Assembly (NCBI GenBank): GCA_030141605.1 | Contig: JAQGDQ010000943.1 | Coordinates: 1-64,000 of the forward strand | Origin: Tubiluchus corallicola | Lineage: Eukaryota > Priapulida > Priapulimorpha > Priapulimorphida > Tubiluchidae | DNA: 64,000 nucleotides | Direction of reading: 5' to 3' | Shown: positions 10,565-49,100 of the stretch, piece by piece | Layout of the letters: each line of letters opens with the position of its first letter | How positions within the stretch are numbered: position 1 is the first letter of the stretch | The notes under the pieces: generated by a model | The model's database searches: none | Seen by the model: the letters and a program-made list of their open reading frames with translations, nothing else | Told to the model about the DNA's origin: nothing | Translations under genes and position numbers: made by a program

Positions 10565-12852
10565 TGAAATGAAATTATAAATATTTATTACCAAGGTGAC
10601 CGTTTAGTCCGTACGTGGGTAGGACTTTTAATCGGGTCTGTGTGCATTGTCTTCAGTAGCTATTCAATTTAACTAATACCTCAAAAGAATGGGCATGTGC
10701 AGTGTAAATGTGTGAGCATAAGCTTCTTGGTTCGGGTTCTGGTTGACTGGTTGGCCTACAGTTTTTTCCATGCTTCCTTCATTTAATTGGCAATTGTTAA
10801 CAGTGTGACGCTCCTCTTAACCTGTGTGTTTGTCCACATAATACAAGCAGAATGAAGGTATAAGTTATTGTCACCAAAGTTGGCACTTTGATATTTCTGG
10901 ACAAGACCTGGAGAGGCGTTTTGGTGCTCTGAACGTTAAAGGTCAAGGTCACATTGTCCAAAATGTGAAAAATACGTCTGCGTACAAAATTAAATAAAAA
11001 AAGAGTTGAAGCCATAACCAGCAAACTTGGTAAATCGATAAATCCAGTCAAAATCTTGAAACTTAGGTCAGGTTGAATCTATTTTTAGTTCAAAGCTCAG
11101 GTCATGGTTAAAAGGTTAAAAACGTCCAAAAATGAGTAGGTTGACGGTCATATTGCTTAAGTTTACTTTGGTTGTAGCTGTGGGTATGCGTATGCGTATG
11201 TTACTTGGCATGTACTATAAATTTTTGCCAATAATTGTGGCTTTATGTATGAGGGCATGGGTTGTCTTTGTAAACAGTTACTGTAATGTTTGGCATTAGA
11301 TGTAATGGGATGGATGGCATTCAGTAACGAGTATGACTCCGACTTTACAGTTTTTTATAATAAATATTGGTGAACCCTTTATTTCGTATCGATAATATAG
11401 TACACCATAGCATTGAACAAAATTGCAATACATTCAACTACATATCTAAAATAAATTACAACATAAACAAGTTTGTTATTTCGTAGCTCTGTATTTAAAT
11501 CACTTTCTACTAGAAGTTTTACATTAATACAAGATAAGTTCAGCGGTGTCTTATATCATTATGTACGGGCGGATTGACCTAATTTACTGGTCACTGGCAT
11601 TGTATTACAGAAGTACTAAAGCAATGTAATGCTCTCATTTAGAATTTCAAATCCCAGAAAAAAACGAAATAAACTTACGATTTAATGTATCTAATTATAG
11701 GATATGCGAGCATTAATTTTGCCTGTATGTGTATTATTTGCTGAAAGTGTTTAAGCGATGGTTCAATTTTTGGAAAATAGTGTACCACTATAGTCATAAT
11801 GTAGAGCAAAAGCAGTAAGAGCAAAATGTTTCTAAAAAGTGTCTTTGATGAGTGCAGTTATGAAATGTACCATTGTACTTGTGAAACGGATTAATAATAA
11901 CCATAAATATTAATATGCGAACCTGTTGTTTCTGAGTGGCAGTGACTGCTACTAGTTAGCTCGCCTGGCTAGCTGCAATTTTAATTGCCCAGTAGAACAC
12001 AAAATAACCCAAACAATTTTTGTATCAGATCTGTATAAAATAGCGAATATGTTACGTATATATTAGAAGCTAAAACAACAGAGACGTTTTATAGACCACA
12101 CACTGTAATGTACAGAAGAATTTTCATGTTTATCCACAGAGGGCAAAGGTACGCAGCTTTTAACATAAGCCTGTATTACTTAGCCAATATTTACGTGATG
12201 AATCAAGTAAGCTGACGATTTACTAAATTCATGATTCAGTTGACTGCTGATACGCAGGCCTAAAACCTAATCCCACGACTAACATTTCAGCCTACGTCAA
12301 ATAAGATAATATTATAGGTCGTATATAAAACACTGTTATACTAAAAATAGGAAGAAAATTAACGTGCAAATAAAGTATTGAATGTACAACTAAAATAAAC
12401 TCAAATTCGGGCAGTAATGAAACGCGAATAAATTTGTGTCCGGGTTGGCACATACGTTGACAGAAAGTATAGTAAATGCAGTAGCCTAGCCCTTAATTCT
12501 TAAAACAATATGCAGCAGTTCAGTCAAGCTCCACACTTCTGCGGACGAAAACGATATATGCGTAGTGGGCACTTTTTAATAAAAACAATATAAATGGAGA
12601 AGTAGTATGTCGCATTTGTCCCTGCGCCACATCTTGTAGCAGCTAGCTGCAGAAGTGTCTTTCCTGTGTTGAACTAACTCATGTGAATGAGAAAAATCTG
12701 CCAACACTCAATTGTTTCCCTATTTGAGACGTCATACTGCGCACTGGAGGTTGTCATGCCTACTTTTAAAATCTAGTCACATACACATTACTTAACAAAG
12801 CCTGAGCCTTGTGTTCAAATCATGCCTGTAACTAATCACGCCCTGCCTTTCT

Positions 12853-12856
<4 letters not shown>
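10565..12856. other. Intergenic, LITAF upstream side
   Basis: No coding exon is recognised. It probably contains the LITAF promoter and a noncoding first exon, which I cannot place. Near 11950-11975 a tRNA A-box-like stretch (tagctcgcctggc) suggests a SINE relic. The remainder is AT-rich. Confidence 0.4.

Positions 12857-12931
<75 letters not shown>
12857..12931 (+). repeat. (CT)n microsatellite
   Basis: An uninterrupted CT dinucleotide run of about 37 units, preceded by a short C-rich stretch, in the LITAF-POLD1 intergenic region. Confidence 0.95.
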
Positions 12932-12934
<3 letters not shown>

Positions 12935-13464
12935 GTATTTTAGGCCATTAAGGTTAAATCTATAACCTCTATACACATCCTTGGAGATGTATGTTTTTAG
13001 TGTACATGCTTGTATATGCTGGTATCTGTAAAATTTTGAAATTTTTATCCATTTCTTTATTTTTTCTAATTTGTAACTTTATGTGAATTGGTTGTAGTTA
13101 TTGCAGTTATTCGATATGAGAATTATGTTTTTGATATAAGCGATAGTTCTTAATAACTATAATTGCCATGACATATTATTGTATTTGTGCAAAAAATTGA
13201 ACTGAACCAATAAGTCTGATCAGTTTAATCAGTTTTATTTGCTACCTAGGCGTTAATATTTCACTTTTTCTATTTTGTCTGTTTATTACCATTATATTAT
13301 CTTTTGAAATATTTTTGCTATGATACCTGAATATATTTGTGCAAAATAAAATTAAATTGAGAATTGGAATAAAATGTTAAATCTAAAAAATTTTCTGACC
13401 CTGTCAGTTTTCACGGTTTCTGTTAACAGTTTCATATTGCAAACTGTACTGTAGTCTGTTGGTG

Positions 13465-13600
13465 CTGGGTACCAATCATGTTTAGCGCGCTCGGCGTGGT
13501 TGGCAATCACGTGGAAAAAACCGCACTGAATTAATTTTTACCGCGAATAAAGCAGCAGCGCCGCGTTGTACCGCGGACTTCAAGTGTATTTGCTGTAGTT
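13465..13600 (+). promoter_or_regulatory. Candidate POLD1 promoter / 5' UTR, GC-rich island
   Basis: In otherwise AT-rich DNA, this stretch is rich in CpG (agcgcgctcggcg, cagcgccgcg, taccgcgg). It holds an accaat box at about 13471, an E-box CACGTG at 13508-13513, and an E2F-like tttttaccgcgaa. A splice acceptor (tttttgcag, ending 14329) 35 bp before the POLD1 ATG implies a 5'-UTR intron that would connect to an exon here. The motif matches are by eye. Confidence 0.45.
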
Positions 13601-14363
13601 AGTTATTTAATTTTTACTTGTATTATTATATATATATATATTATTTAGTTTTGCATTGAAATTTGCCCAGGTCAGATTGTTAATGTAGATAGTATTTTAA
13701 GACTTTGACGAATTTGAATTAGCATGTTACCGCAATTCATTTTGATTTGTCAGCATGAATAAGCAGAACAGGCTATTTTTAACTGAGTTTCAAGCTTTGT
13801 TTGTTTGCTTAGTTTGTAAGTTTTTTCAACTTAGCGTTATCTGTGGATCGGGTTTCTTTTTCATTTTCTTTATACTGATTAATTATTTGATACTGAATTG
13901 GCATAAACTATTTTTATTTACTTAAGATAAAACGAAGTCAAGTCGCACATAATGTCAGTCAAGTTTGTCATGATGTGATTATACGGTTTTGGATTATGAT
14001 GATGATTACCATTTTGAACAGATTATCATTAATTGCATCTAAAATATTGCTGGACCCTTATCTAGTGCCTGTCACGTATTATGTGACTGCTAAAAAATCT
14101 GTAGTCTGATTAGATTTTTTAATTTAAGGATCTCCATTTTTTTACTTTCCTCAAAGCTTCTTGTGATCTTTCAAAGTTGCCATTATAGTAAATTTTGCTC
14201 CTAGCTTTCTTCTACATAAAGAACAGGAAATACTATCAAATCTAATAGCTGCACAAATGCAATTACCACATCTGATGTCAAGCAATTTTTAAAATTTAAC
14301 GAGTTAATATTTTAAAAACATTTTTGCAGGTTAAAACAAGTAAATTAACAAACTTGAAGCAAA

Positions 14364-40040
<25,677 letters not shown>

Positions 40041-41740
40041 TCTGTAAATACGGTTTCTGCCAAGCTGGCAAAGCATTTGACTTATATATAGTGTTTTCTC
40101 ATATGCAATATACCCTTAACTATTTTGCATTGGTGCCATTTTACTTGAGCTGTTGGCAAGCTGCCAGAATACCTGGCTTTTAATACTATACTGCACATTA
40201 CAAAGCTTCTACATCTACATTGCACTTGCTCCATAGTAGTAGTAAACTTTTGAAGGTACCATAATGTTTAAGTAGGATTAGCATTATTTGTTATATTTGT
40301 TAAAGTACTGTTGATGCTTTTTATTTATTAAGCCATTTTGTTGTTCACAAATTCCGCTACATTCATTGTGTCGATGCTTATTTGCATGTTTGAAAGTTTG
40401 TTTACAAACGTATAACAGTATTTGCATCTTAGCAGTTTTCTGATAGCTGTTTTGAATAGTTCAAGGCTCTATTCACATTTGCAATGTGATAACTACCTTA
40501 GAATGTTCGGAAATAAAACATCTTTGCTACGTGACACCACTACCAATCACCGTTGATTTTTATATAGCACTCTCAATCTGTGGTACGTGTCTTTATGAGC
40601 ACTTGAGCAGGACAAGTTAGTAATCTAGTTGTGCATTATTTCTGTTTGCAATTAGTGGGTATCCTAAAACGTTTTTTGCAGCAGAAGTAACAAAAGATTT
40701 TTACAAGTCTGTAATCATTCAGTTTTACAGATTTTGCACCATCTTTGTTAGATGTCATCCTTTCGTTCTCTTTTGGGAAGAAAATGCTAACATCTTTTAG
40801 GAAGAAAATGTTAAGATCTAATACAGACACTAACCAGTGCGATGAAGTTGTCAAATTTCTTTGTTTAAGCCTGCGGCAGTCGCTATAAAAAACCATGCCA
40901 AATAGCTTTGAACGAGTATTTTTGTTGGGGGAAGCATGGCCTTTTTGTAGTAGGAGATTTGGTTGCTATTGTTTTAGCCTAACATAACTATTAATAAGCA
41001 TCAGCATTCAGCAAACAGATTCGCTAAACAAGCAAATCCACTGTATAAGTTTTATCTAATGTGTCTGGCCTGGTTGACTGATAACACCCCATGTAAGCTT
41101 ATCTCTGTTAACCGTTGCAAATGTCATACAAAGTTTAGTAATATTGAATTAGTAACTCTGAAGTGAAGCATTATAATTTTGTGCCACTTTTATACTTGTA
41201 TATTTTTGTATTACTGAAACATGTTAATAAATTTTGTGATATAAACAAAAACCTTGTGAAATGCTTTCTATTACAGGTGTGTTGAGTTTTTATTGATAAT
41301 ATTGCTTCCATTTTATCCTTGTTAGCAGCTAACCCTATGCTAATATTAATAATTTTTCATTGTGCAAAAGACGACAAGTTAGCACACACGTATGTTTTGC
41401 AACGGAAAATATCAATGTGCTTTTACACTAAGAATAGGTAACCCTTTTTACCTTGTATTGGTTGAAAATAAGCATCTGACTAATGAAAAGATTATCTGAG
41501 AAGAAAAAGTAGAGAAGAAAGTTGATTGAGGGTGGCGAATAAATACACACTGGCGCAGTTTATACTCACATTGACTCAAGTAGGATTTATTTTTGATTTT
41601 AAGCCAAATCTGGTAGAATAATGAGCAAATTTCTATTAGATCCACATTCTAATAGAATCCACAGTTTAATTTTATTTTCCTTTACATAATAATAAATTTA
41701 GTTTCATATATATAGAAAATTAAATATAAATTCAAGGGAA
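40041..41740. other. POLD1 3' UTR and intergenic
   Basis: AATAAA at 40512-40517 (in ggaaataaaaca) about 470 nt after the stop is a candidate POLD1 poly(A) signal, and another aataaa-like site lies near 41228. No other exon is recognised. Confidence 0.45.
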
Positions 41741-43110
41741 GGATATTGCTACGGATGTCACATCGGATGTTTTGTGTGCATGGTTGTTGCACAAGTCGTG
41801 ATTAGTGTAATGGGAGTGTGCGAGTGTAGAGAAAGTTTCTGTAAGTCAACTGAACCCTGGTGGGCAGTCTCTCTACTAACGCATTATCAATATTTTTAAA
41901 GACTTACCTCACTGCGCAGACCATTCGGGAACTGAAGCAAGGAAAAGTGAGTGAATTTATTTATTTAGCCCTCTTAAGCGTTAACAATCTACATACTGTG
42001 TAAGGATATTGTTTTTCGGATACAGTCAAACAAAGTCAACTTGATTTAGTTTGTGTATACTGGTATGCCATACATTTGTGCATCGTGATTTTAGTAGGCC
42101 TTAACGTATTGTTGAAATGTGCTATGTTCTTGAATTAAAAGTTGCTGTTTAATGACATGAACAATTTTTGATTTTGTTAACAATAGCTGTTGTATTGCCC
42201 CTTTTAGTTAAATGTATACAGTTTCCCAGAGTCACAAGAGTAAATTTAATTTAAAAGTTTCATTTCATCTGTTGTCTTGTAATAATGTTTACACAAACAA
42301 TGTTTTGCTTTGTGTCAAATATCGTAATAACTATAAATATAAAAACAATATAACCAAATATTACCTTCAAGAACACTCAAATTCTGCCATCAACACAATT
42401 TCCTTTCAATTTATGGACTGTTGCCAAGCGTGTGCTCAAACTACCTCTCTTAATAACGCCCCTATCATACTTATTGCGCACAGTTTTTCCAGCAGAATAA
42501 AAGATTATCGATATGGGCCCTAGTGGCCTTATGTATCAACAGCATTTCATTTGGTGACCTCATGAATGGTTAATGTGAGAAAGTGCGAAATAAAATAAAT
42601 GTACATGTGTGTCTTAAAGATCTTTTATTTTACATGATTACCGAACCCGGTAACTTCTTTTGCTTTTAATTACTGGTATTCTGGCAACATCAATTTACTT
42701 TTTTATATGATTATTATTACTTAAAACTTGTTCTTGGCTCAGAATTGTTAGAGCTATGTTAAGTGTGTTCAGAAATGCCTTGCATCCTAGAAGGGGATGT
42801 CTAGTATTTTGCTTGCATTATTTTTCTTATTCTTGTGGACAGTTCGACCATAACAGTATGTGTATACAAGGCTATGGCAAGTATAGCTATGCTATTATGT
42901 TGTGGGATATTACAGCTCATTTGAATTTGTTGTTTTGGTAGCTGTTACAGCACTTTGTAAAGTTAATCAGCTAACATAATGAGAGGAATTTTGTATAAGC
43001 CCATTTTATTAAACTGAATTACTGTACATCATAATGAGATGTAAGCATTTTCTCATTGTGTAGTTGTCGAGCCATTCTTGTTTTTTTTTGCATAGAAACT
43101 TACAGTAACA
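41741..43110 (+). promoter_or_regulatory. EIF3C upstream region with probable 5'-UTR intron
   Basis: A splice acceptor (tttttttttgcatag, ending 43095) lies 15 nt before the EIF3C ATG, implying a noncoding first exon. A possible donor is ggaaaa|gtgagtg at 41947. No TATA box or strong promoter motif is evident, so the exon position is a guess. Confidence 0.35.
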
Positions 43111-46100
43111 ATGGCTTCTCGATTCTTTGGTGCTGGATCCAGTTCATCAGATGAAGAATCGTCATCAGGTGAAGATGAGCCACAGGCGCCATCTGCACCT
43201 CAACAACGTGCTGCCGCTCAGTGAGTATTAACTAATCAATCAGTTGCGTTTCATGGGAAAAAATCATTCCTACGTAATATGCAGAAACAGCTTGCGGCAA
43301 CTGCCAGATTTCACTGGCAAAACAGAATGCGTAATAATTATGTTGCTTAGGAAAAAATATGATAAACTTTTAATGATTAACTCGATAATTTTTGCTCCGG
43401 TAAGTTTTAGCTAAAAATTAGCGATCAATGAATATTTCTTGTGATAGGTAAAACTCTGCTTTGATGATTATTTTTGATATCAAGCTAGATTCTGTCTATC
43501 CTTATCTATGCTTAGTCAGTTTTGTCGCTGAATGTGGGATGTTGGCTTGTGAAATGCCAAACTGTTTAAAAAATTAAAGAAGTAACGTTTAGTCAAGTGC
43601 TAAGTGGATGATTATGATAAATGTGTAAGAGGCTCATGAATATTCCAGCTAAAGTAATAATCTAATTTAGTCTAATAATTTCCACTTTGATTTTTTTTGC
43701 ATTTAGTTTTACGTGAATTCTTATATTTTTGTGATAAAAATGTTTTTGTACTTTTGCTTAAGAATTTATATGCTCACATCATTTTTACATAAAGATATTC
43801 TATTGTAGCTTGTAGAGAGAAACATTAAAAAATAAATTTATCTTATATTTATAAACAAATTTTTAATATACATATATAACATGTAAATGAATGTAAATAA
43901 ATGATCAAATCAGCTAAAAAACTGATTTTTGTAAATCTGTATAGTGTGCGGGCAATAATTATTTAGTAGTCAAAATACTGGATTAAATTAAAGTTGCTGG
44001 ATTTACTGACACAGGCCAATAAACTTATGGTTCTATTTGAATTTTATTTTATTTTGTTTATGCAATAATAAAACTTGTAAAATATTTTCTGTTAGGTTAT
44101 TCCAATTTAGCGATGATGAAGAAGACACTAAAAGAATCGTCAGAAGTGCAAAAGATAAAAGGTTTGTTAAAAACTAAAACCTGATTTTAAGAATGGAAGC
44201 ATAATCATGTGAACGTTTGTTGTTCCTTGCTCAAGACGTAATTTTTGTGTAAAGAAACATTTATTCAAGCGTTGCATTATTGTATTTAACAAAGTATTGC
44301 AGTACCTCATTCGGCATTGGTTTAACAAAGTATTGCAGTACCTCATTCGGCAGTGCTTTAACAAAATATTGCAGTAACTCATTCGGCAGTGCTTTAACAA
44401 AATATTGCAGTACCTCATTCGGCAGCACATATGATATTAACGAAGATGCGAAGCTTTGGCATGTGGTTCTGTAACTGTTAACCTTGGAATTTTATTTGCT
44501 GTTGTACAGGTTTGAGGAACTGGAAACTATTATAAAGCAAATAAAAAATCACAAGAAAATTAAAGACATGGGTAAAGTCCTAGAAGGTCAGTCCAGAGAT
44601 AATTTTTTTCGACTTCCAATATTTGTTTTGGTTTTGTTTAAGACTTAATTTAATGTGATAGAACTCATTCCGAATTTTTAGAATTAATCTAATTGTAGCA
44701 GTCAAATTGTAGCAATCTTATCAAATTATATAAGTCTGTTTAAGCCTCTTTAACAACTAGTTTAGTATCTCAAGCAGTTTAGACTAAAAATGCAGAATAC
44801 ATTTTTATACGTTAATACAGTTTTTAATTAAATTCATATCTTTGTTTAGGATTTGAAGACTTGGGAAGAGCATACAAGAAAGCCGGAAATGTTATTGAAA
44901 AGGAAGGTATTCCTCGATTTTATATAAGATGCATAGCAGAGCTGGAGGACTTTGTTAACGAGGTAATGTAGGATTATATGTTTTCAACTTACCTAAATCC
45001 TTAATAAACACTGGCATAGATAATAGAAAACAACAATTTTAATGTACAAATCTAAGTCATTATATTGTAATATCTGTAATACTGCTTACAGAACTGTATT
45101 GAAAATGACATCCAATGTGTCAAAGCATTAGTAATTTACATAATTTTGATAAAATTGAGTACCAGTTTATAACTGCCTCATTACAATAAAATATTATTTG
45201 TTGAAAGAGCCCATGTTAATGAAGTGGTACCTGTGGTTTTTTTGAGTTAAAAGTAACATATTGTTGAGGAGTATTTTCAGTTCAAGTTTCTGAAAAACTG
45301 AAGGCAATTACAGAGTCTTAAATCTTACTATTTAAATTTAAAGTAAGTACGTCTGTGTAACTTGTCCACTATTACATTATTTAATGTAACATTACTTGAC
45401 CATTGAGAGTAATCTGTGATCTTATGTGCTGCTTGCTTGAACTGTTATGTTTTAGACTACTCAAAATATTCATGAGAATTTTCAATATGTGCCTAACTTG
45501 CTTGCTGTGTCTAGCTAAGTATGAAGTACACCTGTAGACAAAGAATGAAAGGTGTCGTTTATGTGCAATTTGTTTGCTTTGGTTAACCAGTAATTTATCT
45601 GTTGGCAGTGTTGGGAGGATAGGGAAGGTAGGAAGGCCATGAGTAAGAACAATTCTAAGAGTTTGAGCACCATGCGTCAGCGTGTTCGCAAGTATAACAA
45701 AGATTTTGAACTAGAACTCACAAATTATAGGTAACAATTTATTCAGAAGATATAATTTTATGCATATTTGTACTGCTTAACATTTTATACTTGAACTGCT
45801 GAGCATGTTGCACACAAATGTTTTCACTTTTTTGTGATTGTATGCAATATTAAAAGATGTTTTAAAATATAAGAATTTTTAACATTTATTTCACTGTTAA
45901 TGTAACAGATTTTTGGAAATAGTGTTGAGGTAGTTGAGTTGTCATGTCCAAAGTTTTCTAGCAGTAAGTTTTTCTGAAATTATTACAAGTTGTTTCAGTG
46001 AAGATTTATACTTACTTTTGCCACATTTCAGCTTTCATACACGTCGCAACATTTGGATTGTAGTCAAAAACTGACACTATCAGGCTAAAGACCAATTTCA

Positions 46101-49100
46101 GCTAAAACAGAAAAATAACAATGATTTAGTACTTTACTAAACAAACTAAGTATACTTTTTAGCGTTAATATTTAGCAAAGAAACAAACCTGTTATTAATG
46201 CATCAAAACTCAAACAAAAACTGTGAATCGTAGCATCAGTACCGAATTTATCTTGACACCAATTTCTATTATCAGTAATACCTAGATATGCACACAGTGC
46301 CACACTTATATCAACACTAGTTTCTACTACCATTATTAGTTAGGTATGTATATAGCACCGAATTTATCTTACCACTACTTTATATTATTAATATTACCAA
46401 GGTATGCATATAAAAAAGCACATAGGTCATCCAGAAATGACATAGGGTGTAAATAGCCACCAATATGTTGTCACTGAAACAACTTCTGACAACACATCAG
46501 GCAAACACACAGATATCAGAGCACTGAGATATGCATATTAAGATATCTTTTGACGACAACACACACACACACATACACATCAGAGCAATCAACAGGACAT
46601 ACAGTATTCGGAAATCCTTTGAGTTTCAACACGAGGTACATAACATATACAGGTATCAGTTCACCTTTAACCCTATGCCTAGATTATGTGCCTCAGAGAT
46701 GCTCATGAGTTCGTGAAGCAGTTCAATCTGCTCATTGCGATCGGTTCCTTTTTTGCCACGAGCGGCTAAAATCTCGTGCAGTTTCTTCACAACGGCTTCG
46801 TGAGTAATATCTGCATCTTTAGCAAACATCTTTGGCTTTTCCTGCAAGAATTTGAGCATTAATTTACCCAACAAATCCTACAAAGCATATTGCCTACGTA
46901 TTAAATTGTCTTAAAAATAAATGAGAACAACATAGTCTTTTTGGACACATAGATAAAATTACAGATTCTTGTGAAGAAAATCCTTTGATTACCAAAATTA
47001 AGAACTACAATTGAAACTTGGATAAAGGCAGGTTGAAAAATCGTAAAACATAAATTAAGGTTTTTAAACACAAAACACTAATTAGAAATCTTTCTTCTTT
47101 ATTTGAAGTCCAAAAGAACCTGAACTAAAACATTCTGCAACATTAACGTGATTTCTAAACACACACATTTTCAATTATCATTCCCTATGATTTCCTAAAA
47201 AAATGTAGAACAATAATAAGGATAGATGACTCTGAGCTACAAATGGACTTTTGAGATTCTCTTTTAGGAGTGTAATAAAATTTGGTAGTATAAATGCCAG
47301 TGTAAGATACACATGAACATAAAATTGAACAATTTTGTGAGTATTTAACGATAGCTAAATTAAGTATCAAAACCAAATCAACATTTGCTTAAGTATTTTA
47401 GTATTTGATTCGATCAAATCAAAATTGAAATTCTTCACTCTCTAAAATATGCATCACTTTAACAAACCTTTATCATGGGAGCCCCCTGCTTTACCACCTC
47501 CCACTCTCCAGCTTTCTCATCATCATCGTCTTGCTGACGTATTTTACGTTCCTTTCTTTCTCGTTTTTTCTTCTCCTTTTCTCTCTCCTTTTCTGCATCG
47601 GCACCAGTTCTACGAACAAAGGTGGCAAGGTGATATTCGTAACTTACAATGGAGAAATCATTTTACAAACTGAGATAATGTTCACTCAGTGAATGTACAA
47701 ATATCATATTCCTTAGGATTAGCTACAAATATTCTGCCTTAATCTTGATAAATTTATTGATAAATGGAGTGTAATCTCACCAAGTTAACATAAAAAGTTG
47801 ACATTATACCTTCGTTGAAATTTTTACACTGCCAAATTTATAGCCAATTACCATCACTTAACTAAGAACACACGTAACTAACCCTCATTTACATGTTAAG
47901 ATTACTTAACATTAAGTTCAACACAGGATCTTCTTAAATTGACAGCATAATTTGACAGACAACTGAATTGTGCGCAGAATGCCCAAAGATACCATGATTA
48001 CAACTTAATGAATTTTACTTGCGGAGGAACTTGGCTGCTAAATTTCCGCCATATTTCTCATCATCGGACGAGGAACTGGACTCCGATTCATCGCTGGAAC
48101 CCCAAAAATCATCTTCGTCTGACGATTCTTCTGCATCTCCTTTAGTTTTCAAAAATTCAGAACCTCCTGTGGTCTCCTTCATCTCCTCATCACTGCTCTC
48201 TTCCTCAGAAGCCTCTATCTCTTCCTCCCCGGGCAAGTCAGGATTTTCTCTAAATTATATCATAAACTATTAGAAGAGTAATATTCGAATGTATTATTAA
48301 GCTTTTTTGCATATCTAATGGCATGATTTTGAGCCGTGCACTAATACAGTTTTAAATACACTAAGTTTATCGGCAATGAGATGAGAGGTCTCTCTTGAAA
48401 GTCACTAAAAACTTGAGCTTGAAAAGTTAACAGGTTAATTTCAGTAAAAAATTAGATTTTACTTAAAAATCGTAAAAACATAATTTAAACATAGAATTAA
48501 ATTCTAGTCAATCAATTAAAATAAATTGATAATTGAAAAAAATCTGTGTCATTTAGAAGTTATTTTCATTAGTTTTTCTACATGTATATCAATCCTGAGA
48601 CAAATATATGCATAAGAAAGAAATGTTAACAGAAACTGAAGTAGAATTTCGGCAATTATTTTGTTTTTGAATTTGATTAAAATTTATTTTGTTTTTGAAT
48701 TTGATTAAAATTTATTTTGTATGTTCAGAAAAACTTACTGCTAGAAAACTTTGGACATGACAACTCAACTACCTCAACACTATTTCCAAAAATCTGTTAC
48801 ATTAACAGTGAAATAAATGTTAAAAATTCTTATATTTTAAAACATCTTTTAATATTGCATACAATCACAAAAAAGTGAAAACATTTGTGTGCAACATGCT
48901 CAGCAGTTCAAGTATAAAATGTTAAGCAGTACAAATATGCATAAAATTATATCTTCTGAATAAATTGTTACCTATAATTTGTGAGTTCTAGTTCAAAATC
49001 TTTGTTATACTTGCGAACACGCTGACGCATGGTGCTCAAACTCTTAGAATTGTTCTTACTCATGGCCTTCCTACCTTCCCTATCCTCCCAACACTGCCAA

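Noticed and set aside
10252-10567. Two long ORFs in other frames over the LITAF exon
   Set aside because: They are out-of-frame shadows. The LITAF frame is fixed by its zinc motifs and by splicing to the second exon.
46656-46874. Minus-strand ORF of 72 codons identical to EIF3C exon 8
   Set aside because: It is the antisense copy inside the inverted block (arm B'). No separate start, promoter or full gene exists on that strand.
48015-48236. Minus-strand acidic Ser/Glu-rich ORF
   Set aside because: It is the antisense copy of EIF3C exon 6; the used exon is at 50066-50296 on the plus strand.
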